In this document: piece by piece, positions 9,413 through 18,624 of the stretch
How the letters are laid out: each line of letters starts with the position of its first letter
Position numbering within the stretch: the stretch's first letter is position 1
Source: Cohaesibacter marisflavi
GTDB taxonomy: Bacteria; Pseudomonadota; Alphaproteobacteria; Rhizobiales; Cohaesibacteraceae
NCBI RefSeq assembly: GCF_900115225.1
Contig: NZ_FOVR01000001.1
Location: 705,668-769,667, forward strand
Reading direction: 5' to 3'
Length of the DNA: 64,000 nucleotides
Notes under the pieces: generated by a model
The model's database searches: none
Told to the model about the DNA's origin: nothing
Seen by the model: only the letters and a program-made list of their open reading frames with translations
Program-made: the position numbers and the translations under genes

Positions 9413-9514
9413 GATTGTCTGTATAAATGTAACAGGAGACTTGCTAAAAAGTGCGGTTTGCTACACATAAGACCGTCTTGATTGGCAAAGAAGAGACCTC
9501 ATATATCAAGAAAT

Positions 9515-9543
9515 ATGCCGCGCAGAAACTCTCTGTGTGGCAT
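9515..9543 (+). promoter_or_regulatory. Long hairpin in the rnc leader
   Basis: The arms ATGCCGCGCAGA (9515-9526) and TCTGTGTGGCAT (9532-9543) pair over 12 bp, with two G-U pairs when transcribed as +, around the loop AACTC. It stands about 70 bases before the rnc start. In Escherichia coli RNase III cleaves a hairpin in its own leader; a similar role here is inference. Confidence 0.45.
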
Positions 9544-9615
9544 TCTCTATATAAGGCTCTGCAATAAAATACTGATGTTAGAAAATACAAAAGGAAGGAA
9601 ACAGGTTAGGGTTAC

Positions 9616-10323
9616 ATGAAGAAAAGAGATGTGGCAAAACTAGAAGAGCATCTCGGCTATAAATTCAAGGACAGATCACAGCTGGAACGCGCTTTGAGCC
9701 ACTCCAGTACTGTTGCGTCACCACGCTTGCAGGTAGATCAAACCTACCAACGGCATGAATTTCTTGGTGATCGCGTCTTGGCTGTCACGATAGCCGATAT
9801 GTTGCTGAAAGCCTTTCCCAAGGCAGATGAAGGGGAATTGGCCCGTCGTTTCAATGGTCTTGTGCGCAATGAAACCTGCGCAGAAGTGGCCAGAGAAATC
9901 GGCCTTGGCCCCTATATCCGCCTCGGCGAGGGAGAAGCGCAGGCTGGTGGTCGCAAAAAGGAAGCGATCCTAGGTGATGTATGCGAAGCAATCATCGGAG
10001 CCATCTATATAGATGGCGGTTTCGAGAAAGCCCGCGATATCGTCAAGCATTATTGGGAGAGGCGCATGCTGGACTGGACCGGTCCGTTGCGCGATGCCAA
10101 AACCACATTGCAGGAATGGGTGCAGGGCAACAAGCTGCCACCGCCAACCTATCGGCTGGTGGAACGCACAGGCCCCGACCACGAACCGGAATTCACATTG
10201 AATGTCGAAGTGCCGACCCTCAAGTCGGCACAGGGCAAGGGCCCGTCAAAACGCATTGCCGAGCAGGATGCTGCCCGGACGATGCTTATAAGAGAAGGAC
10301 AGTGGAGTGCGGACGTCAAGTGA
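9616..10323 (+). CDS. rnc: Ribonuclease III
   Basis: A 235-residue double-strand-specific endoribonuclease for rRNA and mRNA processing. The catalytic domain has EFLGD (Glu48, Asp52) and GDVCEAIIGAIYIDGG (Asp121, Glu124), so the four metal-binding acids are present. The dsRNA-binding domain covers about residues 150-230. The family signature usually reads ERLEFLGD; here it is QRHEFLGD, so the first glutamate is replaced by Gln45 and Leu by His47. It precedes era, as in many bacteria. A stable leader hairpin lies upstream. Confidence 0.95.
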   Translation: MKKRDVAKLEEHLGYKFKDRSQLERALSHSSTVASPRLQVDQTYQRHEFLGDRVLAVTIADMLLKAFPKADEGELARRFNGLVRNETCAEVAREIGLGPYIRLGEGEAQAGGRKKEAILGDVCEAIIGAIYIDGGFEKARDIVKHYWERRMLDWTGPLRDAKTTLQEWVQGNKLPPPTYRLVERTGPDHEPEFTLNVEVPTLKSAQGKGPSKRIAEQDAARTMLIREGQWSADVK

Positions 10324-10384
10324 CGTCCCCTTCGATTACCTCACAAGGGCTTTGAAACAAAGGCCCTGAAACATAAGGACGTTT

Positions 10385-11320
10385 ATGTCAGATACATCCT
10401 CTCCAATGTCTGGTGACATGCCGGAAACAGAAACCAAATGCGGATATGTCGCCCTGATCGGCGCACCAAACGCGGGTAAGTCGACCCTTGTCAATGAATT
10501 GGTCGGCTCCAAGGTGTCCATCGTCACACACAAGGTGCAGACCACCCGTTCGCTTATTCGGGGCATTGCACTGAAGGACGAAAAGCAGGTTATTTTCGTT
10601 GATACCCCGGGTATCTTTGCCCCCAAACGCCGTCTTGAAACGGCGATGGTCAATACCGCATGGGGGGGAGCCAAGGATGCCGACGTCATCGGCATGATCG
10701 TGGATGCGCGCAAAGGGGTAACCGAGCAGATCGAGGATATTCTCGATCGCCTCAAGGATATCAAACTGCCCAAGGTTCTGATCCTGAACAAGATCGACCT
10801 TGTGAAACGCGATAGCCTGTTGGCTCTGGCTCAGCAGCTCAATGATCGTATCGCCTTTGACGAAACCTTCATGGTGTCGGCTCTTAACGGTGATCGCACG
10901 GATGATCTGATGGTTTATTTCGCAGATCATATGCCGAAAGGGCCTTGGCTTTATCCAGAAGACATGATTTCGGATTTGCCCATGCGTCAGCTGGCAGCCG
11001 AGATTACCCGAGAAAAGGTTTTTCTGCGCCTGCATCAGGAACTGCCCTATGCTTCAACGGTGGAAACCGAAAAATGGGAGCAGAAGAAAGATGGTTCGGT
11101 CAGGATCGAGCAGGTGATCTATGTGGAACGTGACAACCAGAAAATGATCGTTCTGGGCAAGGGCGGCGCCACCATCAAGGCCATTTCCACCGCAGCTCGT
11201 AAAGAGCTGATGGAGCTGTTGGAAACCAAGGTGCATCTGTTCCTGTTTGTTAAAGTGCGTGAGCGCTGGGTTGATGATCCGGAACGCTATCGTGAAATGG
11301 GTATCGATTTCCCTATCTAA
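10385..11320 (+). CDS. era: GTPase Era
   Basis: A 311-residue GTPase that binds 16S rRNA and helps assemble the 30S subunit. G1 is GAPNAGKST, G3 is DTPG and G4 is NKID. A C-terminal KH RNA-binding domain includes the motif VLGKGGATIKAIST. It follows rnc by about 60 bases in the same direction and is followed by a very strong hairpin terminator before recO. Confidence 0.96.
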   Translation: MSDTSSPMSGDMPETETKCGYVALIGAPNAGKSTLVNELVGSKVSIVTHKVQTTRSLIRGIALKDEKQVIFVDTPGIFAPKRRLETAMVNTAWGGAKDADVIGMIVDARKGVTEQIEDILDRLKDIKLPKVLILNKIDLVKRDSLLALAQQLNDRIAFDETFMVSALNGDRTDDLMVYFADHMPKGPWLYPEDMISDLPMRQLAAEITREKVFLRLHQELPYASTVETEKWEQKKDGSVRIEQVIYVERDNQKMIVLGKGGATIKAISTAARKELMELLETKVHLFLFVKVRERWVDDPERYREMGIDFPI

Positions 11321-11350
11321 CGCCTGCTACGCGATAAATGTGAATGAATG

Positions 11351-11384
11351 AAAAGGGAAGAACCTCATTTGGTTCTTCCCTTTT
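11351..11384 (+). terminator. Perfect 14-bp hairpin terminator between era and recO
   Basis: AAAAGGGAAGAACC at 11351-11364 pairs without mismatch with GGTTCTTCCCTTTT at 11371-11384 around the loop TCATTT, ending in a T-run. It lies only 26 bases before the recO start, leaving little room for a separate recO promoter. Confidence 0.85.
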
Positions 11385-11410
11385 TCGTCGAACCAAAGCA
11401 TCTTTGCCAT

Positions 11411-12151
11411 ATGGAATGGACTGACGAAGCGATTGTTCTTGGCACGAAAAGGCACGGTGAAACCTCTGTTTTGCTGGAGGTGATGACCCGTAGCCATGGG
11501 CGCGTGATGGGGCTCGTCAAAGGGGGGCGCTCGCGCCGTCAGCAACCCGTCTTGCAACCGGGCAACAGTCTCACGGTTGTTTGGCGCGCACGGCTGGAAA
11601 ACCATCTGGGTCAAATGACAACAGAGCTTTTGACCTCCCGTGCCGCAAGATTGATGGCCCTGCCGCTTGGCACCTATGGGATGCAGTTCATATCGGAGCT
11701 GACCCGTCTCTTGCCCGAGCGGGATGCGCATCCATATCTGTTTCAGGCGCTCAAGGTGATCGTGGATGAGTTCGAAGAAGGCGATGTCGCCGGTGAGCTC
11801 ATGGTGCGTTATGAGTTGGCCATGCTCTCCGAGCTTGGCTATGGGCTCGATCTGGAGCAATGCGCAGCCACAGGCCGAACAGACGATCTCATCTATGTTT
11901 CGCCCAAATCGGGCAGGGCTGTTTGCGCTGAAGCTGGCAAACCCTATCATGACCGCATGCTGCCACTGCCAGCCTTTCTGCGCGGTAAAGCGTCGTCAAA
12001 CCGTGTTTCCTTTGAGGAATTGTCCCAGGGTTTTGAGCTGACATCCTTTTTTCTGGATCGCCATGTCTACCGCCCCTTGGAGCGAAACGCACCGGACCTT
12101 AGAAAGAGCTTCATAGCCGCCGTGCGCAAGGATTTGACGCTGGAAGACTAG
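11411..12151 (+). CDS. recO: DNA repair protein RecO
   Basis: A 246-residue recombination mediator that helps load RecA at gaps with RecR and RecF. The N-terminal OB-fold begins MEWTDEAIVLGTKRHGE, typical of alphaproteobacterial RecO, and KGGRSRR follows. In the C-terminal half only isolated cysteines are seen, so a complete CxxC zinc finger is absent. An in-frame ATG at 11348 would place the whole upstream terminator hairpin inside the coding region and is unlikely to be used. Confidence 0.92.
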   Translation: MEWTDEAIVLGTKRHGETSVLLEVMTRSHGRVMGLVKGGRSRRQQPVLQPGNSLTVVWRARLENHLGQMTTELLTSRAARLMALPLGTYGMQFISELTRLLPERDAHPYLFQALKVIVDEFEEGDVAGELMVRYELAMLSELGYGLDLEQCAATGRTDDLIYVSPKSGRAVCAEAGKPYHDRMLPLPAFLRGKASSNRVSFEELSQGFELTSFFLDRHVYRPLERNAPDLRKSFIAAVRKDLTLED

Positions 12152-12238
12152 ACATCGTGGTTACGGATGGTGACCTTCGAACCTAAGCGGATATGTCGCC
12201 GGCGTGCAAACTGGGGGCTATTCTGCTGGAATATGGTT

Positions 12239-12276
12239 GATTCGCGATGCAAACAATTGCACGAATCGCCCTTTTT
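12239..12276 (+). terminator. Candidate recO terminator
   Basis: GATTCG...CGAATC encloses TGCAA...TTGCA with a three-base bulge, and GCCCTTTTT follows. It overlaps the proposed promoter of parC. Confidence 0.5.
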
Positions 12277-12283
12277 CTATAAC
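12257..12283 (+). promoter_or_regulatory. Candidate parC promoter giving a nearly leaderless mRNA
   Basis: TTGCAC (12257-12262) and TATAAC (12278-12283) are 15 bases apart. Transcription from this -10 would begin at about 12290, within two bases of the parC ATG, and no Shine-Dalgarno sequence precedes that ATG. The spacing is shorter than ideal. Confidence 0.35.
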
Positions 12284-12291
12284 CAACCTGC

Positions 12292-14532
12292 ATGGGAAAC
12301 GAAATTGTAAAGTCCGGCGAGTTTGAGAGCATCAACCTGCGCGAAGCGTTGGAAGAGCGATATCTTGCTTACGCCTTGTCAACGATCACACAGCGTGCGC
12401 TGCCAGATGTGCGCGACGGCCTCAAGCCGGTGCATCGCCGCATTCTCTATGCAATGCGCCAGCTCAAGATGGACCCTACGGGTGGCTTCAAGAAGTCTGC
12501 CCGTGTTGTGGGCGATGTGATTGGTAAATATCACCCGCATGGTGATACCGCTGTCTATGATGCCATGGTGCGTCTGGCGCAGGGCTTCGCCTCGCGCTAC
12601 CCCATGGTGGACGGGCAGGGCAACTTCGGCAACATCGACGGCGACAGTGCTGCTGCGATGCGTTACACCGAAGCCCGCATGACCGAGGTCGCTCGCCTCA
12701 TGATGCAGGGGCTTGACGAAGACGCTGTGGATTTTCGCGAGACCTATGACAACGAGGACAAAGAGCCCGTTGTCATGCCTGCGAACTTTCCCAATTTGCT
12801 GGCGAATGGTTCAAGCGGCATTGCCGTGGGCATGGCGACCTCCATTCCGCCGCATAACGTTTCCGAGCTGTGTGAAGCATCCCTTCACCTCATCAAATAT
12901 CCCAATTGTACAGATGAAAAGCTGCTCGATCTGATGCCCGGGCCGGATTTCCCAACCGGCGGCATTATTGTCGAGCCCAAGGAGCATATCCTTGAAGCCT
13001 ATCAGACCGGGCGCGGTGGCTTCCGCGTGCGAGCCAAATGGGAAATCGAACAGCTGAACCGCGGGGCCTGGCAGATCATTGTCACAGAAATTCCTTATCA
13101 GGTTCAGAAGTCGCGCTTGATCGAGCGGATCGCCGATCTCATCCAGAACCGCAAATTGCCCCTGTTGGTCGATGTGCGTGATGAGTCGGCTGAAGATATC
13201 CGCGTTGTGCTGGAGCCGAAGAACCGCACGGTTGATCCTGACCTGATGATGGAAGCGCTATTCAAGTTGACCGATCTTGAAAGCCGCATCTCCCTCAACA
13301 TGAACGTGCTCAATGAGCATAACGTGCCAAGGGTGCTGGGCCTGCGCGAAGTGTTGCGGCAGTGGCTTGATCATCGTCGTGATGTGTTGCAGCGTCGGTC
13401 GCGTTACCGCCTTGGCAAGATCGAGCATCGCCTCGAAGTGCTCGATGGCTATCTGATTGCCTATCTCAATCTGGATGAAGTGATCCGCATCATTCGCTAT
13501 GAGGATGAGCCCAAAGCCCAGTTGATGAAATCCTTCAGCCTGTCTGAAATTCAGGCTGAGGCAATCCTCAACATGCGCTTGCGCTCCTTGCGCAAACTTG
13601 AAGAAATCGAGATCCGCACCGAGCATGATAGTCTCAGCAAGGAACGGGCCGAACTGATTGAGATGCTGGGTTCCGAAGAGTTGCAGTGGAAGCGCATTTC
13701 CAAGGAAATTCGTGAGATCTACAAGATTTTCGGGCCGGATACCGAACTGGGGCGTCGTCGGTCGCAGTTTGGCGAAGCCAGCGAGCGTGATATCGAAGAT
13801 ATCAATCTGGCCATGGTCGAGCGCGAACCGGTTACGCTGGTTCTCTCTGAAAAAGGCTGGATCCGCGCCATGAAGGGGCATATCTCTGATCTTAGCAGCC
13901 TCAACTTCAAGGATGGCGACAAACTCAAATTTGCTGTTCAGGCCGAGACCACAGACAAGCTGCTGCTTATGGGCACGAATGGGCGTTTCTTCACCATGCA
14001 GGCTGACAAGCTGCCAGGTGGGCGCGGCCATGGCGAACCGATCCGCGTGATGATTGACATGGAGCCCGGCGTCGATGTGGTCGACATGTTTGTGCATGTG
14101 CCCGATCGCAAGCTGCTCGTGACGGCGACAGATGGTCGAGGATTCATAACCAAGGAAGAAAGCCTCATCGCCAACACCCGCAAGGGCAAACAGGTGCTTA
14201 ATGTGAGCGCTCCGGTCGAGGCCAAGCTCTGCAAGGTTGCCAAGGGCGATCGTATTGCCGTCATCGGCGAAAACCGCAAGATGCTGATCTTCCCGCTGGA
14301 ACAGCTGCCCGAAATGAACCGGGGTCGCGGTGTTATGCTTCAGCGCTACAAGGACGGCGGCATTTCAGACGTGATCACTTTCTCTGGCGAGGAAGGCCTG
14401 ACATGGAAAGACAGCTCCGGACGCAGCTATCATCGAACTTTGGATGACTTGGCTGAATGGCTCGGTGAACGCGGACAGGCCGGGCGCTTGCCGCCCAATG
14501 GCTTTCCGCGGAGCAACAAATTCGAGAATTGA
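12292..14532 (+). CDS. parC: DNA topoisomerase IV subunit A
   Basis: A 746-residue type II topoisomerase subunit that decatenates daughter chromosomes with ParE. The breakage-reunion domain shows [27 protein letters not shown] and [10 protein letters not shown], with catalytic Tyr125. The C-terminal half has the blades of a partly formed beta-pinwheel, consistent with ParC rather than GyrA, which would carry a clear GyrA box. ParE is not in this window. The ATG lacks a Shine-Dalgarno sequence; the gene ends at a strong terminator. Confidence 0.95.
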   Translation: MGNEIVKSGEFESINLREALEERYLAYALSTITQRALPDVRDGLKPVHRRILYAMRQLKMDPTGGFKKSARVVGDVIGKYHPHGDTAVYDAMVRLAQGFASRYPMVDGQGNFGNIDGDSAAAMRYTEARMTEVARLMMQGLDEDAVDFRETYDNEDKEPVVMPANFPNLLANGSSGIAVGMATSIPPHNVSELCEASLHLIKYPNCTDEKLLDLMPGPDFPTGGIIVEPKEHILEAYQTGRGGFRVRAKWEIEQLNRGAWQIIVTEIPYQVQKSRLIERIADLIQNRKLPLLVDVRDESAEDIRVVLEPKNRTVDPDLMMEALFKLTDLESRISLNMNVLNEHNVPRVLGLREVLRQWLDHRRDVLQRRSRYRLGKIEHRLEVLDGYLIAYLNLDEVIRIIRYEDEPKAQLMKSFSLSEIQAEAILNMRLRSLRKLEEIEIRTEHDSLSKERAELIEMLGSEELQWKRISKEIREIYKIFGPDTELGRRRSQFGEASERDIEDINLAMVEREPVTLVLSEKGWIRAMKGHISDLSSLNFKDGDKLKFAVQAETTDKLLLMGTNGRFFTMQADKLPGGRGHGEPIRVMIDMEPGVDVVDMFVHVPDRKLLVTATDGRGFITKEESLIANTRKGKQVLNVSAPVEAKLCKVAKGDRIAVIGENRKMLIFPLEQLPEMNRGRGVMLQRYKDGGISDVITFSGEEGLTWKDSSGRSYHRTLDDLAEWLGERGQAGRLPPNGFPRSNKFEN

Positions 14533-14538
14533 TCATCA

Positions 14539-14564
14539 ACACCGGAGCTTGCTCCGGTGTTTTT
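14539..14564 (+). terminator. parC intrinsic terminator
   Basis: ACACCGGAGC and GCTCCGGTGT pair perfectly over 10 bp around TT, followed by TTTT. It stands between parC and the convergent phosphohydrolase gene. Confidence 0.85.
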
Positions 14565-14577
14565 ATATGCGCAGGTG

Positions 14578-15603
14578 TCAGTGAGGCATATAGAGCGTCG
14601 TCATGATGGGCCAGTGGTCGCCGATGGGCGCTGAAAAGCGTTCGACAGAGGTCGACTCAATTGTGGCGCTGGTCAGGATATGATCAAGGCTCAGAAAGGC
14701 CGGCAGACGCAGATGCTTGATAACCGAATTGGGCGAGGGGAAGGTCGGAACGAAATGATCGCGCCGCTCAAGGCCTGCTTGTTCGGCAAAGGCATCCACA
14801 CGGAAGGCCCAACCTGTTGAATTGAAATCCCCAGCGATGACCTGTAGCGTCCATTGCTTTCTCTCTTCGTCAATGATGCGCGATAGGGTTGCCAATTGCC
14901 CTTGCTTCTCGGCAAGAGGCAGCGGCCAAGCCAGATGTACGCTATAGAGCCGGAAGGCACGCGCCCCTGCTGGATGAACCGTTGCTGCCAGAAGCTTGCC
15001 ATGCATGGGGTTTCTCTGGGCTTGGGTGCCGATATTGTAGGATTTGATATCGGTGAGCTTGTGCTTTGAATAGATGGCAAGGGTGCAGATGCGCCATGAC
15101 TGACAACGCGCCTGAAAGGGATAGGCCTTTTTCAGGTCTGGCTGATTACGGAAGCGCTTGGGCGCGTACTCCTGCAATGCGGCAACATCGGGATTGGCCG
15201 AGAGTATCGTATCTGCCAGAGCCTGCTTGTCGCGCGTGCCCATATAGATGTTAAAACTCATAAGCTTCAGGGGCGTCACAGAACGGCTCTCGGACAGGGC
15301 CGCGTCAGCTTGGAAAAACGACTGCCTGTGAAAATATTCCGGTAGCAAAATGATCGCTGAACAGCAGAGAATAAAGAGCACGAGCCAACGCCCGAAGCGC
15401 TTGAGAGCCAACAGGGTGCTCGGCCAGACAAAACTCATTGCCAGCGCAATGAGCCCAAGGGTCATGATGACGAGTTGGAAATGATTGATGACATCCAGAA
15501 TCGGGACGAAAGCCCCCAATAGCGCAAGGGAAGAGATGATGGCCCCCGTGGCCAACCCAGCGAATATGCAGATATCCAGAATTAATCTGATGCGCCTTGG
15601 CAT
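14578..15603 (-). CDS. Endonuclease/exonuclease/phosphatase family membrane protein
   Basis: A 341-residue protein with two or three hydrophobic helices in the first 100 residues and an EEP-fold domain after them. EEP motifs include MSFNIYMG, ALQEYAP, AGDFNSTGW and a terminal DHILTS and DHWPI. The family covers metal-dependent phosphodiesterases acting on nucleic acids, phospholipids or other phosphoesters; the topology suggests a periplasmic catalytic domain tethered to the inner membrane. ATG 15603 is preceded by GAGGG; a GTG at 15630 has its purine-rich site too close. Confidence 0.8.
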   Translation of the reverse strand: MPRRIRLILDICIFAGLATGAIISSLALLGAFVPILDVINHFQLVIMTLGLIALAMSFVWPSTLLALKRFGRWLVLFILCCSAIILLPEYFHRQSFFQADAALSESRSVTPLKLMSFNIYMGTRDKQALADTILSANPDVAALQEYAPKRFRNQPDLKKAYPFQARCQSWRICTLAIYSKHKLTDIKSYNIGTQAQRNPMHGKLLAATVHPAGARAFRLYSVHLAWPLPLAEKQGQLATLSRIIDEERKQWTLQVIAGDFNSTGWAFRVDAFAEQAGLERRDHFVPTFPSPNSVIKHLRLPAFLSLDHILTSATIESTSVERFSAPIGDHWPIMTTLYMPH

Positions 15604-15687
15604 GCGACCCTCATGATTGTCGTGAATCACCCTCCCTAAGTTTCAAGGGAAATCGTGGTTGTGGGTGAAAAACATCAAAAATGAGAT

Positions 15688-16467
15688 TTAATCAAGGCAC
15701 GTCCAGCCCTCAGAACTTAAAACTTCCAGCGGCTTGAAACGCGTCTTGTAGGACATCTTGGCAGACTCGGCCACCCAGTAGCCCAGATAGACATAGGAGA
15801 GGCCATTTTCGATGGCCTGCCGGATGTGGTCCAGAATGATGTAGGTGCCAAGGCTGCGGCGATCCATATCTGGCGCAAAGAAGCTGTAGACCATGGATGT
15901 TGCATCATCCAGCACATCGGTGAGAGCAACAGCGATAAGCTCACCGTGAGCGCTGCCGGTGATTGCATGGCCCTCTACACGGCGTCGATATTCGACGACA
16001 ATCGTCTCAATGTGGGTCTCTTCTATCATGGCGATATAGTCCGCTTCGGTCATTTCCACCATGCCTCCATCATCATGGCGGGATCGTAAATAGCGGTGGA
16101 ACAGGGCATATTGTTCGGACGTTGCCAGAGCGGGTTTTACTATGCGGACAAGATCACTGTTGCGCTTGAGGATCTTTCGCTGATTCTTGGAGAATTCAAA
16201 CTGGGGAACCAAAACGCGCACGGACTTGCAGGCATTGCAGTCCGCGCAAGCGGGGCGATAAGCAATCGTCTGGCTTCTGCGAAAGCCACCTACGGACAAG
16301 AGATCATTGAGATTCTTGGCTTCTGCACCCACGAGATAGGTAAAAATCTTCCTCTCCTGCCTATCGTCGAGATAGGGACAGTCTTGTGGTGAGGTCAAAT
16401 AGAATTGCGGATTCTCTAGGGCGTGTCTTGTCATTTGTTGCAATAGTTCCTTGTCAGAATCCATCAA
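15688..16467 (-). CDS. bpt: Aspartate/glutamate leucyltransferase
   Basis: A 259-residue aminoacyl-tRNA-protein transferase of the Bpt type. Bpt adds leucine to proteins with N-terminal Asp or Glu, making them N-end-rule degradation substrates. The N-terminal cysteine cluster is intact (DCPYLD and CADCNACKSVRV), and the C-terminal half has the GNAT-like core ending YLGYWV and KMSYKTRFKPLE. ATGs at 16467 and 16464 are both possible starts. No ClpS/ClpA gene is nearby. Confidence 0.93.
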   Translation of the reverse strand: MMDSDKELLQQMTRHALENPQFYLTSPQDCPYLDDRQERKIFTYLVGAEAKNLNDLLSVGGFRRSQTIAYRPACADCNACKSVRVLVPQFEFSKNQRKILKRNSDLVRIVKPALATSEQYALFHRYLRSRHDDGGMVEMTEADYIAMIEETHIETIVVEYRRRVEGHAITGSAHGELIAVALTDVLDDATSMVYSFFAPDMDRRSLGTYIILDHIRQAIENGLSYVYLGYWVAESAKMSYKTRFKPLEVLSSEGWTCLD

Positions 16468-16527
16468 AACAGATTTGCAACGTCAAGAAAAGTACAACTG
16501 AGGTCTATAAAGGATTCACCTAAAGCC

Positions 16528-18354
16528 TCATAGCCCATAGTACCACGGAGCAATGAAGGTAAAGCTCAGCCAGATGATGATCATGAGCGGAATGCCAGCC
16601 CACAGGAAATCTGCAAATCGATAGTGGCCGGGGCCCATGACAAGCAGATTGGTCTGATAGCCGATAGGGGTGGCAAACGAGCAGTTGGCAGCCAGTATGA
16701 CGCAGACGACAAAGGGTTCAACCGGGAGGCCGGTCTGGTTTGCAATGGAGATTGCGATGGGCGCAAACAGCACAGCCGTTGCGTTATTTGACAGGATATT
16801 CGTCAACACGGCAACGAGCAAGAACAGGCCTGAGAGCAGCACCCAGCCGTCTTGACCCTGCATGGCGTCAACGACCGCGCCAGCGATGAATTTCGCCCCA
16901 CCCGTATTCTGAAGCGCGACAGCACTGGCGAGCGATGACCCCACCAGCATATAGATTCTGCTATCAAGCGAGCGCACAGCCTGCCGCAGGTTGAGGCACT
17001 TGAAGACGATCATGCAAAAGGCACCTGCCAGCGCCGCCGTGGCAATGGGCAGTAAACCCGAAGCTGTCGCCAAGGCTGTCGCCAGAAAAATGAGGATCGC
17101 GCGGGGAGCGTAACGTCGGCGTGGCACATCGGTGCTGGAAAGCTCGATGAGCAACAGATCCTTGTTGAGACGCAATGCCTCCACATCGTCACGGGCTCCG
17201 CCTACGAGCAATACGTCGCCCGCCTCCAGGCGAATGTCACTCATGGCCATGCGTGGCATACGAGAGCGTCTCTGAACACCGAGCACGATACAATTGGTTT
17301 TGGAACGGAAAGAAGCTTGCGCGATGGTCTGTCCGGACATGCGCGAGGCCGGTGGTACGATGACCTCCGCGAGCGTGACGTCTGTCTTGGGCGAAATTTC
17401 CTTCAAACGCTGATTGTCGGCCACTTTCGCCATTTTGTGTCCACCCTTAAGGGCGGTCGTCAGGGCCTGACGGGTTGCCGCCACGACAACCGTGTCTCCC
17501 GCCTGCAGGGTAACATTGTCAAAAGGGGGCAAATGGGGCGTCTCGCCCCGCTGCACGAGCCTGACGGTCATGTCCTTGAGATCGGGGAACATGCCAGCAA
17601 CGGCCTTTTTTCCGACAAGTGCGTCGCCTTCGCTCAAGGGGATCTGGGCAATGAATTGCTTGCCGGTCGTTTGGCTGAGCTGATCCGCCATGCTCTTGCG
17701 ATTCTGCAAGATTTTCGGCATCACCAAAAGCGCATAAATGGCACCGATGCTCGATACCATCAGCCCGATTTCGGTGAAGTCGAAGAAATTGAGATCAAGC
17801 ACTCCCGCCTTGCGGGCTGCATCGGCGACCAGAAGGTTGGTCGATGAGCCGATCAGCGTTGTCATACCTCCCAGAATAGAGATGAAGGACAAGGGCATCA
17901 GCACTTTGGAAGACGACAGACGCAAGTTGCCAGCCACAACCGTCATGATGGGAATGAACATCACAACCACTGGGGTGTTATTGATAAAGGCACTGATGAA
18001 AGCCGCGGAAATATAGACGCCGACAAAGGCTATATATCGATGTCTCTTGGCTAGCTTCGTGATATGTTGCGCCGGTTTATCCAGAGCGTCTGTTTGAAAC
18101 AGACCCTGACCGATTATGAGAAGAGCCAAGACGGCAATGAGTGCCGGGTTGGCAAACCCCGCCAGAAGATCGTCAAGAGAAACAAGATCCGAAGCTTCGC
18201 TGGTTGCGGGCAATCCGACAAATACCAGCATCAGAAGCAGCAATGAGCCTAAAGCTGTAATTTCGATCGAAAAATATTCGAGACTGTAGGAAACAATCGA
18301 GAAAAGAATAACGGCAAACGTGAGCCACATTTGCACTTCAGCAGTTAGGTACAT
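16528..18354 (-). CDS. SLC13-family permease with two RCK_C domains
   Basis: A 608-residue transporter with a split set of hydrophobic helices at the N- and C-terminal thirds, and two central soluble TrkA-C (RCK_C) domains. The repeated ligand-pocket sequences are DTVVVAATRQAL and EAGDVLLVGGARDDVEAL. Motifs such as FINNTPVVVMFIPIM and NILSNNATAVLFAPIA are the twin hairpins of the DASS/CitT family. Such proteins move sulfate, dicarboxylates or related anions with sodium. Substrate cannot be told from sequence. Confidence 0.87.
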   Translation of the reverse strand: MYLTAEVQMWLTFAVILFSIVSYSLEYFSIEITALGSLLLLMLVFVGLPATSEASDLVSLDDLLAGFANPALIAVLALLIIGQGLFQTDALDKPAQHITKLAKRHRYIAFVGVYISAAFISAFINNTPVVVMFIPIMTVVAGNLRLSSSKVLMPLSFISILGGMTTLIGSSTNLLVADAARKAGVLDLNFFDFTEIGLMVSSIGAIYALLVMPKILQNRKSMADQLSQTTGKQFIAQIPLSEGDALVGKKAVAGMFPDLKDMTVRLVQRGETPHLPPFDNVTLQAGDTVVVAATRQALTTALKGGHKMAKVADNQRLKEISPKTDVTLAEVIVPPASRMSGQTIAQASFRSKTNCIVLGVQRRSRMPRMAMSDIRLEAGDVLLVGGARDDVEALRLNKDLLLIELSSTDVPRRRYAPRAILIFLATALATASGLLPIATAALAGAFCMIVFKCLNLRQAVRSLDSRIYMLVGSSLASAVALQNTGGAKFIAGAVVDAMQGQDGWVLLSGLFLLVAVLTNILSNNATAVLFAPIAISIANQTGLPVEPFVVCVILAANCSFATPIGYQTNLLVMGPGHYRFADFLWAGIPLMIIIWLSFTFIAPWYYGL

Positions 18355-18573
18355 AAGTAAGACAGTCCTTACCAGCCTGACAAAGAGCGCAGACGGTGTC
18401 TCCCAAGAAAACGCATGACCAAATAAATTATAGATTTGGAAGGACCTAAAATGGCCTTCAGGGCATAAGAAAATCAGATTATTGACTTATTTGCAAAGGC
18501 AATCTGCTGATATCCGTATGGAATTAGACACAAAGCCCACTGACGAGCCTAAAAGCTAGCATCAAAATGCAAA

Positions 18574-18592
18574 TGCCCGCCAAAAGCGGGCA
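18574..18592 (-). terminator. Terminator of the RDD gene region
   Basis: TGCCCGC at 18574-18580 pairs with GCGGGCA at 18586-18592. On the minus strand the stem is followed by TTTGCATTTT. It lies upstream of the RDD gene on that strand, so it more likely ends the SLC13-proximal transcript or a readthrough, or acts as an attenuator; the assignment to a gene is uncertain. Confidence 0.4.
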
Positions 18593-18624
18593 CTTGAAAT
18601 AAAACAAATCATGAAAACGGCAAC

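Noticed and set aside
13258..14097. 279-residue open frame antisense to parC
   Set aside because: It is a shadow of parC with no recognisable protein features.
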